DNA of 30,064 nt from CAYZJD01 sp964478455 (lineage in GTDB: Bacteria > Acidobacteriota > Terriglobia > Bryobacterales > Bryobacteraceae), in NCBI GenBank assembly GCA_964478455.1, contig CAYZJD010000009.1, positions 1-30,064 on the forward strand. The letters are read 5' to 3'. Below are positions 1-9,011 of the stretch, in pieces. Position 1 is the stretch's first letter, and every line of letters begins with the position of its first letter. The notes under the pieces were generated by a model. The model was given only the letters and a program-made list of their open reading frames with translations. It did not search any database and was not told where the DNA came from. The translations under genes were made by a program, and so were the position numbers.

Positions 1-293
1 CGCGCGGCCAGTTCCAGGTCGCGTTCGAGTTCCCGGCGCTCGGAGTCCGTGAGGTGATCCAGACAGACCCGGACCAGCGGGTCCGCCATCAGCCGCTCCG
101 GTTCAATCGGGTCGTGGCAGGTGTCGCAGAGGCCGAACGTGCCGGATTCGATCCGTTCCAAGGCCGAGTCCACCTCGCCCAGGAGCCGCCGCAAGCTGTG
201 GTCGGGTTCAGGCGCGGCGGAGACGGCCGTTTCCAGCCTCCGCCTGCGGTCCCGAAGCTGCTCGCGGTAAAAAGGATAGCCGAATGCCCCCAT
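1..293 (-). CDS. DksA/TraR-type zinc-finger protein, probable N-terminus of an RsbU-like phosphatase (partial)
   Basis: The gene reads leftward and leaves the window at base 1, so only the first 97 residues are visible. ATG at 293 is preceded by AAAGGAG at about 7 nt. A helical Arg-rich start leads to a DksA/TraR-like zinc ribbon: Cys56-x2-Cys59, then Cys77-x2-His80 (fourth ligand His instead of Cys), with the signature GLCDTCHDPIEPERL. After the finger comes an amphipathic helix ending in RDLELAA. That is how the linker into PP2C/SpoIIE phosphatase domains usually begins (LxLAxxIQxxLLP), so the missing part may be a phosphatase acting in sigma-factor or partner-switching signalling. The finger is seen; the phosphatase is inference. 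The alternative is a stand-alone short DksA-like protein, but no stop codon follows before the edge. Confidence 0.6.
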   Translation of the reverse strand, partial: MGAFGYPFYREQLRDRRRRLETAVSAAPEPDHSLRRLLGEVDSALERIESGTFGLCDTCHDPIEPERLMADPLVRVCLDHLTDSERRELERDLELAA

Positions 294-429
294 GATGGTC
301 TCCTTTCCCGGCGGAGGAGGCTGGAACCGGCGGCCCTGCGCCAGCCGCAGGCGGGCTTCCGTCCGCTTGTGCTATCCTACAAGAGTACAAAATCGAGATT
401 AAGAGAAGACAAGGAGCACCCACTCTAGA

Positions 430-699
430 ATGGCGCTGTCGTCCGACGTCAAGAACCAGGTGGTTGGCAAGTATCGTATCCACAAGCGGGATACGGGTTC
501 TCCGGAAGTGCAGGTGGCGATCCTGAGCCAGCGTATCGCCGACCTCACGGAGCACTTCAAAACGCACAAGAAGGACCATCACTCCCGGAGAGGCTTGCTG
601 TCCATGGTGGCCCGGCGCCGGCGGCTCCTGAAGTACCTGAAGGATCGGAGTCCGGAGCGGTATCAGACCCTGATCCAGACGTTGGGCCTGCGCCGCTAG
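430..699 (+). CDS. rpsO: 30S ribosomal protein S15
   Basis: This 89-residue protein has the normal S15 length and sequence throughout: KYRIHKRDTGSPEVQVAIL near the start, then LTEHFKTHKKDHHSRRGLL and the basic C-terminal helix with RRRRLLKYLK. S15 binds the central domain of 16S rRNA early in 30S assembly and links the platform to the 50S subunit. The ATG is preceded by an AAGGAG ribosome binding site about 13 nt upstream. The gene sits 176 bp before pnp on the same strand, the conserved rpsO-pnp order, so the two are probably co-transcribed. In other bacteria S15 represses its own translation through a leader structure; I could not identify one here with confidence. Confidence 0.98.
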   Translation: MALSSDVKNQVVGKYRIHKRDTGSPEVQVAILSQRIADLTEHFKTHKKDHHSRRGLLSMVARRRRLLKYLKDRSPERYQTLIQTLGLRR

Positions 700-712
700 A
701 GTGCGCTCGCAG

Positions 713-774
713 GCAGGCGCGTTGAACGAGCAATTAGAACCGTCAGGGCGTTGGACCCTGCGAGTCCCGCCTGC
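713..774 (+). promoter_or_regulatory. stem-loops in the rpsO-pnp spacer
   Basis: A 7-bp outer stem can form between GCAGGCG (713-719) and CGCCTGC (768-774). It encloses an inner hairpin CAGGG/CCCTG (744-748 with 756-760). There is no T-run, so it is not an intrinsic terminator. In enterobacteria a hairpin in this spacer is cut by RNase III and is the basis of pnp autoregulation; a similar role here is only an analogy. Confidence 0.35.
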
Positions 775-875
775 AACCGGATGGGAAGCCTCCCGCTGTC
801 AACTCCACTCTCAAACACACATCAAACGAATCCGATCCGAAGGCAGTGATCGGCTGAGGTTGGAGGATATTCAAG

Positions 876-2981
<2,106 letters not shown>

Positions 2982-3059
2982 AACACCACTCGGTAGAACT
3001 GGCTTTCCCAGCGTCGCCGAGCCGTCAACCGAAGCGGCGCACGCGTCGCGCAACGGGTG

Positions 3060-3458
3060 TCAGTATTTGACCTCAGGCCACCCCGGCGCTTCCTCGCCCG
3101 TGGTCTTGAGTCGTTCAATGGTTGCCCGAAGCCAGGCCTTCACTTCCTCTTCGAGGCGGCTCCGGTCGCCCGATTTCTCCAGTGAATGGACCGTGTCGCC
3201 CGCCTCGTTCAAGGGGATGAAGTGGCAAGGGAGCTTCTCCGACTTGTGCCGGTCGGGCACCGCATCCAGCAGGATGCAGTCCTCGTGGCATTCCGCTTCG
3301 TGGCCAGGGACAAGCCAATGGTTGATGCAGACCAGGGATTGAAGAAACATCGGCCTTTCCTGGTTAGGTTTGCCTGCCGGGCTGGCGTAACCGCCGCCTT
3401 CGATGAAATCGAGTTCGGCTTCCAGCAGCCGGATCACATCGGCCTTTTTGCCTCCCAT
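3060..3458 (-). CDS. small Cys/His-rich protein of unknown function
   Basis: This 132-residue protein belongs to no family I recognise. The start chosen is the ATG at 3458, which has GGAGGGG about 8 nt upstream; the longer open frame would run into the uridine kinase gene on the other strand. The chain is soluble, with no signal peptide or membrane segment. Its middle holds a cluster that could bind metal: Cys44, His47, His53, Cys57, His58, Cys61, and later Cys78-His79 (motifs LVCINHWL, HEAECHEDC and LPCHFIPL). The C-terminal third is a charged helix (SRLEEEVKAWLRATIERL). It is convergent with pnp (78 bp apart) and divergent from the kinase gene. Metal binding is inferred from residue spacing only. 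Confidence 0.7.
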   Translation of the reverse strand: MGGKKADVIRLLEAELDFIEGGGYASPAGKPNQERPMFLQSLVCINHWLVPGHEAECHEDCILLDAVPDRHKSEKLPCHFIPLNEAGDTVHSLEKSGDRSRLEEEVKAWLRATIERLKTTGEEAPGWPEVKY

Positions 3459-3558
3459 GGCCAATTCCCCCTCCGAGTGGCGACTCGAATCTCGGAACAG
3501 GATACCACCACCCGCCGATTCCCGCTCGGACGGACGGCCTGCTACGATCCTTTGACAG

Positions 3559-4176
3559 ATGGTCTCCCGTGAGACGAGGTCCCGCCTGATCGGAATCGCA
3601 GGGCCGTCGTGCGCCGGCAAGAGCGAGGTGGCGCAACGGGTGGCAGCGGCACTCGCCGCGCCAGTCATCTCGCTGGATTCCTACTACAAGGACCTGGGGC
3701 ACATTGCGTTCCAGGAGCGGGAGCGCGCCAACTTCGACGCACCGGATGCGCTGGACAGAGAGCTTCTGGTCGGACAACTCGCGCAGCTCGCCGAGGGCGC
3801 CGAGATTTGTGTTCCGGTTTACGATTTCGCGCGACACGTGCGGGCCGCGGAGACGCGGTCCGTACGGGCGGCGACCTACGCCGTCGTCGAGGGCCTATTT
3901 GCCCTCTATTGGGAAGACGTCCGCCGTCTCTTCCACACGAAGGTTTTCATCCAGGCTGAGGATGCGGTCTGCTTCAAGCGGCGGCTCGAGAGGGACGTGA
4001 GGGAACGCGGGCGTACGCCGGAATCCGTCTACACGCAATACCGGACCACGGTGCGACCGATGGCAGAACTCCACATCATCCCGACCAGCCGGTTCGCCGA
4101 TCTGGTGCTCAGCGGGACCGATCCGGTTGAGCAGTCGGTGGCGGCCGTGGTGGCGCACGTTTGCGGCGATTCATGA
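3559..4176 (+). CDS. udk: uridine kinase-like P-loop kinase
   Basis: This 205-residue protein has the layout of uridine/cytidine kinases, which make UMP/CMP from the nucleosides in pyrimidine salvage. The Walker A loop GPSCAGKS is at residues 15-22, SLDSYYKDL follows at about 39 (substrate side), and VPVYDFARHVR at about 88 matches the PxYDFxxHxR motif of the family. The lid region has RRLERDVRERGR. Substrate specificity cannot be read from the sequence, and a phosphoribulokinase-like relative is possible. The stop overlaps the next start as ATGA (4173-4176), so the downstream unknown gene is translationally coupled. No convincing ribosome binding site precedes the ATG. A -10-like TACGAT at 3543-3548 is only 11 nt upstream, so the message may be leaderless. 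Confidence 0.85.
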   Translation: MVSRETRSRLIGIAGPSCAGKSEVAQRVAAALAAPVISLDSYYKDLGHIAFQERERANFDAPDALDRELLVGQLAQLAEGAEICVPVYDFARHVRAAETRSVRAATYAVVEGLFALYWEDVRRLFHTKVFIQAEDAVCFKRRLERDVRERGRTPESVYTQYRTTVRPMAELHIIPTSRFADLVLSGTDPVEQSVAAVVAHVCGDS

Positions 4177-5102
4177 AGGAAGCGCGCGGAGTGCCCGTCC
4201 GGAACCTGGCGCAGTACATCGTTTCGCTGCCGGAGCGTGCGATCCGTTCCGCCTCCGCCGTGGCCGGCGGGCTGCTGCGCGAGATAGGCGAAGTCGCCGT
4301 GCCGGCGGCGGTTCGAAGGAGCCGGCTCTACCGGAACCTGGTCGAATCGACCCTCCGGTTTGTTGTCGAGCAGGTGGGCCAGGTGGAGGGCGTTTTTCCC
4401 ACCGAGGGCAGGCTCTCCGAGGATTTTGCGCTGCGGCGCGCTGCCGGCAACGGCCTGGAATTGATCGGCATTCTCGCGTTCCGGGCCTCGCCAGTGTGGG
4501 TGCTTGCCGTGCTGGCCGATCTCTCCGGGACGGGAAGGAAGCTGATTCGAGACATAGCGACCGCTCTGAAGCAGGAGGGGCTGCTCGATCCTGGGACGAC
4601 CTTCGAGACGGTGGACCAGATGCTGGATGGCCTCGAGCAAGGCGCGGGCCGCGCCGCCGACGCGATCAACACGCCGCCGCTGGACGTGGCCGCGCTGCGG
4701 AGGGAATGGGAGGCGATTCGTGAACAGTTTCGCCGGCTGCCGTCGGTATCTTTGCCCTCTTCCGAGCTGCTGGCCGGCGACTGGGAAGAACTGAGGAAGG
4801 AAGCCGCGCGGCAGAAACGGTCCGTGTTTGAGCTCTCCGCGCTCATGGCGCTGTCGGCGGCAAGCCGGCTGCCGGGGAACGTGCAATGGTTGGGTCGCTC
4901 CGCGCGGCTGGCGGCGCGGCGCACGGGGGACTTCTTCGCCGGACCGGTTCTCGCACATTACAGCCAGGCGTTGCGTGAAATCCACGAGGCCGGTTTCCTG
5001 AGTTACTGGACGCGTGAATTCCGACCGTACCTTCTCGCCGCAGCGGCGCAATTCTCGCCATCGCGCAAGTCGCTGACACAGCGGCTGTTGCGGCGAGGAT
5101 AA
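4173..5102 (+). CDS. unknown protein coupled to the uridine kinase-like gene
   Basis: This 309-residue protein is of a family I do not recognise. The ATG at 4173 overlaps the kinase stop codon by 4 nt (ATGA), which argues for a shared transcript and coupled translation. It is largely helical and Ala/Leu/Arg-rich. A segment around residues 95-120 (GLELIGILAFRASPVWVLAVLADL) is hydrophobic enough for membrane contact. The following helix-rich half contains a heptad-like LRREWEAIREQFRRL, and the C-terminus is strongly basic. No catalytic motif or signal peptide is evident. A long-standing partnership with the kinase is plausible from the overlap, but nothing in the sequence shows what it does. 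Confidence 0.75.
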   Translation: MKEARGVPVRNLAQYIVSLPERAIRSASAVAGGLLREIGEVAVPAAVRRSRLYRNLVESTLRFVVEQVGQVEGVFPTEGRLSEDFALRRAAGNGLELIGILAFRASPVWVLAVLADLSGTGRKLIRDIATALKQEGLLDPGTTFETVDQMLDGLEQGAGRAADAINTPPLDVAALRREWEAIREQFRRLPSVSLPSSELLAGDWEELRKEAARQKRSVFELSALMALSAASRLPGNVQWLGRSARLAARRTGDFFAGPVLAHYSQALREIHEAGFLSYWTREFRPYLLAAAAQFSPSRKSLTQRLLRRG

Positions 5103-5113
5103 AGTCTCCAGCA

Positions 5114-5161
5114 GGCCGGGAGGCTGAGTCCACAATGAGATGCTTGCACTCAGCGCCGGCC
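5114..5161. other. stem-loop after the kinase operon
   Basis: GGCCGG plus GCTGAGT (5114-5129) pair with ACTCAGC plus CCGGCC (5148-5161), giving a 13-bp interrupted stem with an 18-nt loop. It lies 12 bp past the stop of the unknown gene. There is no T-run, so it may act as an RNA 3' stabiliser or be a relic of a palindromic repeat rather than an intrinsic terminator. Confidence 0.45.
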
Positions 5162-5187
5162 TCCAACTAGGTGAACGGGCGGGGGCG

Positions 5188-5213
5188 GTGAACAGCTTCG
5201 CGAAGTGGTTCAC
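5188..5213. repeat. 26-bp near-perfect palindrome
   Basis: GTGAAC (5188-5193), CTTCGCGAAG (5196-5205, itself palindromic) and GTTCAC (5208-5213) form one dyad-symmetric unit; only the two bases on either side of the centre block fail to pair perfectly. It sits in the gene-free stretch 5103-5286 between two convergent genes. It could be a protein-binding dyad or part of the decayed repeat found next to it. Confidence 0.4.
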
Positions 5214-5264
5214 GCAAAGTACGCAGTTGCAAACGAACATTGGGGATTGCGTAGGGATTGCGTA

Positions 5265-5288
5265 GCCTGTCACCGGTTTTGGCTTGTC
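5265..5288. repeat. diverged half-site of the 20491-20602 palindrome
   Basis: GCCTGTCACCG (5265-5275) is identical to the outer arm found at 20579-20602. The remaining bases also match the arm, allowing a one-base gap on each side. The half-site runs to the stop codon of the sugar isomerase gene. It is seen directly; common origin with the 20.5-kb element is inference from this similarity. Confidence 0.4.
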
Positions 5289-6156
5289 ACCCGGTGTATT
5301 TCGCGCACAGGCGCCGCAGTTCTTTGAGGAGGCGTGGGATCTCCGTCGAGGCGTCCTTCTCTGACTCGTATTCGAGTGCGACGTAGCCCTTGTAGCCGGC
5401 CCTGGCGAGCATGCCGAAGATCCGCTCCCAGTCAGCCGGCTCCGGCTTCGCCTTGCCGATCTGCATCTCGCTCTTGATCTGGCAGTTCACCGCGTAGGCG
5501 GCGCACATCTCGATCTGGGGATATGGGTCTTCGTGGAAGTTCCCCGTATCGAGGCTAATACCCGTCCAGGGCGAGCCCACCGCCTTGACGATCTGGACGA
5601 CGCGGTCGGCCCGCTCGGTGATGCCTCCATGGTTTTCCAGTCCGAGGATGATTCCTCTCGATCCGGCGTACTCCGCGCTTCGCTTCAAGGTCTCCGCCGC
5701 CCAAGCGGCGGCCTGGTCCTCGGTCGCGCCGTCCGGCACGTCCCCGCCGAAGACGCGGATGTGGCTCGCGCCGAGTTTCTGGGCAACATCGACCCATTTC
5801 TTCACCTCGGCGATTTCCCGCTCCCGTTCCTGGCCGGCGGGACGGCACATGTCGGTGCGGATCGAGATGGCGTAAATCTCGATGCCGCTCAAATGGGCCA
5901 GGCGGCGCAGCGGCAGCAGGAAGTCGTCGGAGGTGCTCGGGAACCAGTAGACCGTTAGGTCCAGGCCGTCAAGGTCGTACTCGACCGCCCGCCGCACCAG
6001 GTCTTCGTAGGTCATCGTTTTCTTCTGAAGCGCTTCTCGATAGGAGTAGGCGCAGATGGCGGGACGGAGGCGGGCTCTTCCCGCGGCGGCCGGCAAGCGC
6101 AGCATGGGCGCGGAGGCGGCGAGGGGGACGATCTTAAGGAGTTCGCGGCGGTTCAT
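5287..6156 (-). CDS. exported sugar phosphate isomerase/epimerase (xylose-isomerase-like TIM barrel)
   Basis: This 289-residue protein starts with a Tat-type signal: twin arginine in MNRRELLKIVPLAASAP, followed by a small hydrophobic stretch and a cut region near residue 26, so it probably acts in the periplasm. The mature part is an AP-endonuclease-2/xylose-isomerase-like barrel. It opens with ICAYSYREAL and YDLDGLDLTVYW, and carries likely metal ligands in ILGLENHGG (Glu), ISLDTGNF (Asp) and VALEYE (Glu), with HIRVFGGDVPDG in between. Such proteins isomerise or epimerise free or modified sugars and are very abundant, with Tat signals, in Solibacter- and Planctomycete-like genomes. The exact substrate is unknown. 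It is divergent from the sugar kinase gene, starting 46 bp away. Confidence 0.85.
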   Translation of the reverse strand: MNRRELLKIVPLAASAPMLRLPAAAGRARLRPAICAYSYREALQKKTMTYEDLVRRAVEYDLDGLDLTVYWFPSTSDDFLLPLRRLAHLSGIEIYAISIRTDMCRPAGQEREREIAEVKKWVDVAQKLGASHIRVFGGDVPDGATEDQAAAWAAETLKRSAEYAGSRGIILGLENHGGITERADRVVQIVKAVGSPWTGISLDTGNFHEDPYPQIEMCAAYAVNCQIKSEMQIGKAKPEPADWERIFGMLARAGYKGYVALEYESEKDASTEIPRLLKELRRLCAKYTG

Positions 6157-6202
6157 GTCAGTACCCCCGACTATCGTACAATGCCCGCTGCGAGCGCCGA
6201 AG

Positions 6203-7243
6203 ATGGAAATGAAACAGAAGCTTCAGCGGATCGTCAACAGCGTCGCGCCGATCCGCATCTGCGACAACGGCGGGTGGACCGACACGTGGTTTGCGCGTCA
6301 CGGCAAGGTGTTCAACATCGCGGTGTACCCGTACATCGAGGTGCAGATGAGGGTGTATGAGCACCACGGCGGGCGGGACCGGATCACGATTAACGCCGAG
6401 AACTACGGGCAGCGGTACACCATCGCCGAGCCGCGCGGCCTGTACGACAAGCACCCGCTGCTCGAAGCAGCGATGGATTACATGAAGATTCCCGCCAACG
6501 TGGCCATCGAGGTGTCCATTTACAGCGAAGCGCCGAGCGGGTGTTCGACGGGCACGTCAGCGGCCGTCAGCGTGGCCCTGATCGGGGCGCTCGACTGCCT
6601 GACGCCCGGGCGGATGACCGCGCACGAGATCGCCGCGGCCGCGCAACGGATCGAGACCGAGCTGCTGAAGCAGCAGTGCGGCATCCAGGACCAGATCGCT
6701 TCCGCCTACGGCGGGATCAACTATATCGAAATGTACGAATACCCGAAGGCCTCGGTGAGCCCGATCCGGATTCCCGACTCGGTGTGGTGGGAGCTGGAGA
6801 GCCGGTTGTCGCTGATCTACCTCGGCCAGGCCCACAGCTCCTCGGAAGTGCACCAGATGGTGATTCGCGAACTCGAGGACGCGGGACCGGAGGCAGGCAA
6901 GCTGCGGCCGCTGCGGGAGACGCCGGCGAAATCGAGAGATGCGCTGTACGCGGGCGACTTCGAGGCTCTGGGACGAGCCATGATCGAGAACACCGCCGCA
7001 CAGGAAGCGCTGCATCCGGCGCTGCTCGGCCCTCACCACCGGCGCGTCATTGAGATTGCCCGCGGCCACGGCGCGATCGGGTGGAAGGTGAACGGCGCGG
7101 GCGGCAACGGCGGCTCGGTAACGATCCTCAGCGGCTCGGAGCGGATGGTGAAGCGGGCGATGATCCGCGAGATCGAAGCCGACAACCCGAGCTACAAGAA
7201 CATCCCGATCCACCTCAGCCGTTTCGGGCTGAGGATTTGGTAG
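6203..7243 (+). CDS. GHMP-family sugar kinase (heptose/fucose kinase-like)
   Basis: This 346-residue protein contains the three GHMP kinase motifs: an N-terminal APIRICDNGGWTDTW block (about 15-29), the ATP-binding loop EAPSGCSTGTSAAVSVAL at about 112-130, and the C-terminal VNGAGGNGGSVTIL loop at about 295. The overall pattern is closest to D-glycero-D-manno-heptose 7-phosphate kinases and related L-fucose kinases, which feed nucleotide-sugar synthesis for the envelope. The exact sugar is not settled by sequence alone. I chose ATG 6203 (MEMKQK) because the motif-1 region follows directly; the open frame extends 49 codons upstream over the divergent isomerase start and looks non-coding. No good ribosome binding site is present, and ATG 6209 is an alternative. 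Confidence 0.85.
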   Translation: MEMKQKLQRIVNSVAPIRICDNGGWTDTWFARHGKVFNIAVYPYIEVQMRVYEHHGGRDRITINAENYGQRYTIAEPRGLYDKHPLLEAAMDYMKIPANVAIEVSIYSEAPSGCSTGTSAAVSVALIGALDCLTPGRMTAHEIAAAAQRIETELLKQQCGIQDQIASAYGGINYIEMYEYPKASVSPIRIPDSVWWELESRLSLIYLGQAHSSSEVHQMVIRELEDAGPEAGKLRPLRETPAKSRDALYAGDFEALGRAMIENTAAQEALHPALLGPHHRRVIEIARGHGAIGWKVNGAGGNGGSVTILSGSERMVKRAMIREIEADNPSYKNIPIHLSRFGLRIW

Positions 7244-7362
7244 ACGGAGGGAGTAGCGGCGGCACTCGGCGGTGTCGTCGGTCCGGCAGCGGGCGGGAAC
7301 AGCGGGATGGGCGTTGCCGTCGTTCCTCCGGGCGCGATATCCAGCCGAGGTTCGCCGGAGCC

Positions 7363-7770
7363 CTATCGATCCTGGTCAGGCTCCAGGGGCCGTACCAGCT
7401 TGATCGGCCGGTCCAGGCTCGCATGGCGGACGCTAGGCAATTCGAGCGACCGAAGAATCTGCTCCGCCGTTCCTTCCACCACGAGGCTCCGGCTTAGCGC
7501 GCCGCCGCGGGTGGTGAGCTGCAACTCTTCCAACGCTCGCCGTATCGAGCCCAGGGTCCGCTCCAGCGTCGCCTGACGCTGCCGGACCAGCGCCTGCTGG
7601 TACTGGGCTCGCGTCGAGAAGTCCTTGGGGGAGAATTCGGTCTCTCCAGAAGCCGTTTCCTCATCCCCGAGCAGCATGATGGCCCGCACGGGCTCATGCC
7701 CCTCGGCTTCGAGAAGGAACTCCTTCAGCATCGAGTCGGCTTTCTGGATCGCCTGTTCTCCCAACTTCAT
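7363..7770 (-). CDS. small protein resembling a free-standing subtilase propeptide (I9-like)
   Basis: This 135-residue soluble protein is the last gene of a three-gene unit; its ATG overlaps the subtilase stop by 4 nt (7767-7770). It has a short strand at about 27-35 (VRAIMLLGD), a long Arg/Gln-rich helix at about 54-83, then ALSRSLVVEGTAEQILRSL and LPSVRHASLDRPIKLVRP (91-128). That order fits the inhibitor I9 propeptide fold. The last segment also aligns with residues 77-109 of the neighbouring protease (E-[I/L]-P-S and DRP-[L/I]-x-L-[I/V]-x-P in both). A reasonable inference is a trans-acting inhibitor or folding helper of that protease. It has no signal peptide, matching the protease. The function is not demonstrated by the sequence and the protein could equally be an unrelated cofactor. 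Confidence 0.7.
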   Translation of the reverse strand: MKLGEQAIQKADSMLKEFLLEAEGHEPVRAIMLLGDEETASGETEFSPKDFSTRAQYQQALVRQRQATLERTLGSIRRALEELQLTTRGGALSRSLVVEGTAEQILRSLELPSVRHASLDRPIKLVRPLEPDQDR

Positions 7771-8987
7771 AGCGCGGATTTGACTTGCACCAACCCCATG
7801 CCCTGGCGCTCCACTGGAAGCCCCAGGTTGACGCAGCTATCCAGCAGCGCATCAATCAGGTCGGTCACTTCAATTTCAGGATACTTCTCCAGGATCAGCG
7901 CGGCGATGCCGGAGACGATCGGCGTGGCCATGGAGGTGCCGTTCCAGGCTTCGTAGCCGCCGGTCATCAGGCAGGAATACACTTCCTTACCCGGCGCCAC
8001 CAGATCCGGGACCGTGTATTGCTGATGATCCACCACCAGCGTGCCGCCGCCGGAGAAACTGGCCACTCTGTTGCGTTTGTCCGACGCGCCGACGGATACG
8101 ACTTCGTTGTAGTTGCCGGGGCTGCGCGTGCGGTTCCGGCCCTCGTTGCCGATGGCCATCACCGGAAGAACGCCCACGCTCATGACGCCGGCCACGGCTT
8201 CCGCCATTTCCGGCAGGTATCCGGGAATCCCGGCCGACATGTTGATGATCTGCACCGGGACATCGAGACTGGCTACGCTCCATTCGAGCGCCAGGATAAA
8301 GTCGGACAGATTGCCGTGCCCGCCAGGGATCATAATCCCGTTGACAAGCATGACCCCCGGCGCAACACCGACTGTGCTGCCGGCGATCAGTCCGGCGACG
8401 TGCGTGCCATGGCCGTCTGTGTCGTACGACGGAAACAGCGGATTCACTCTCCACTCGGGCACATCGAATGTGTAGGCTTCGGCAATCTTGCCGGCGATCT
8501 CCGGATGGTTCGGGTCAATGCCTGTGTCGAGCACCCCGATACGCACACCCTGGCCCGTTCCCGTAAAGCCCTTGGCACGCGCGGCATTCAATCCGATGGC
8601 TTCGAGATGCCAGAGGTCCGGAGCCGAAAGTGCAGCTTTGGTTTCGGCCGCGCCACGGTTGGGCTGGATGAGGTTCAGCGGACGGTCCCGGATGAGCTCC
8701 GCGCTCGGGATTTCCGCGGCCATGCGCCGGGCCTCATCCTCCGGCATCTCGACCAGCGCGGTCGCCGTGATGCGAGTGTTCCCTTCGCTCTTGGTGATGC
8801 GTTTGACCTTCGCCGGGTCGGCTTGCGACAGCCAGCGGTAGATTTCCCCGTGGCCCGGGTCCTCCCACCGCTTCGCTTCGACCTCGGCGACTTGCGCAGC
8901 GCGCCTGGCCGCCGTAAGCCGGCGGTTCATTACCGCGGTGCGCAGGAGTTGCGCTTGCGATGTTGATCGCAGGATGTAAACCGGCAT
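7767..8987 (-). CDS. subtilisin-like serine protease (S8) without signal peptide
   Basis: This 406-residue protease has the full S8 triad: Asp154 (VLDTGID), His193 (DGHGTHVAG) and Ser352 (NGTSMATP), with the oxyanion Asn281 (AIGNEG). Residues 1-110 are a propeptide-like region rich in Arg/Ala helices that ends in ALVEMPEDEARRMAAEIPS and IRDRPLNLIQP. There is no signal peptide or membrane anchor, so it is probably cytoplasmic or released by another route. AAGGAGG lies 6 nt before the ATG, the best ribosome binding site of the cassette. The amidase gene ends 24 bp upstream, and the downstream small gene overlaps by 4 bp. Unlike the large secreted subtilase at 20.6-24 kb it has no C-terminal adhesion domains. 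Its target is unknown. Confidence 0.92.
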   Translation of the reverse strand: MPVYILRSTSQAQLLRTAVMNRRLTAARRAAQVAEVEAKRWEDPGHGEIYRWLSQADPAKVKRITKSEGNTRITATALVEMPEDEARRMAAEIPSAELIRDRPLNLIQPNRGAAETKAALSAPDLWHLEAIGLNAARAKGFTGTGQGVRIGVLDTGIDPNHPEIAGKIAEAYTFDVPEWRVNPLFPSYDTDGHGTHVAGLIAGSTVGVAPGVMLVNGIMIPGGHGNLSDFILALEWSVASLDVPVQIINMSAGIPGYLPEMAEAVAGVMSVGVLPVMAIGNEGRNRTRSPGNYNEVVSVGASDKRNRVASFSGGGTLVVDHQQYTVPDLVAPGKEVYSCLMTGGYEAWNGTSMATPIVSGIAALILEKYPEIEVTDLIDALLDSCVNLGLPVERQGMGLVQVKSAL

Positions 8988-9011
8988 TGCCCCCTCCTTT
9001 CCCGGACAGGA

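Noticed and set aside
4029..5273. A 414-codon minus-strand open frame opposite the kinase and its partner
   Set aside because: It is Arg/Gln/Pro-rich with no domain; the plus strand has an ATGA-coupled pair including a clear kinase.
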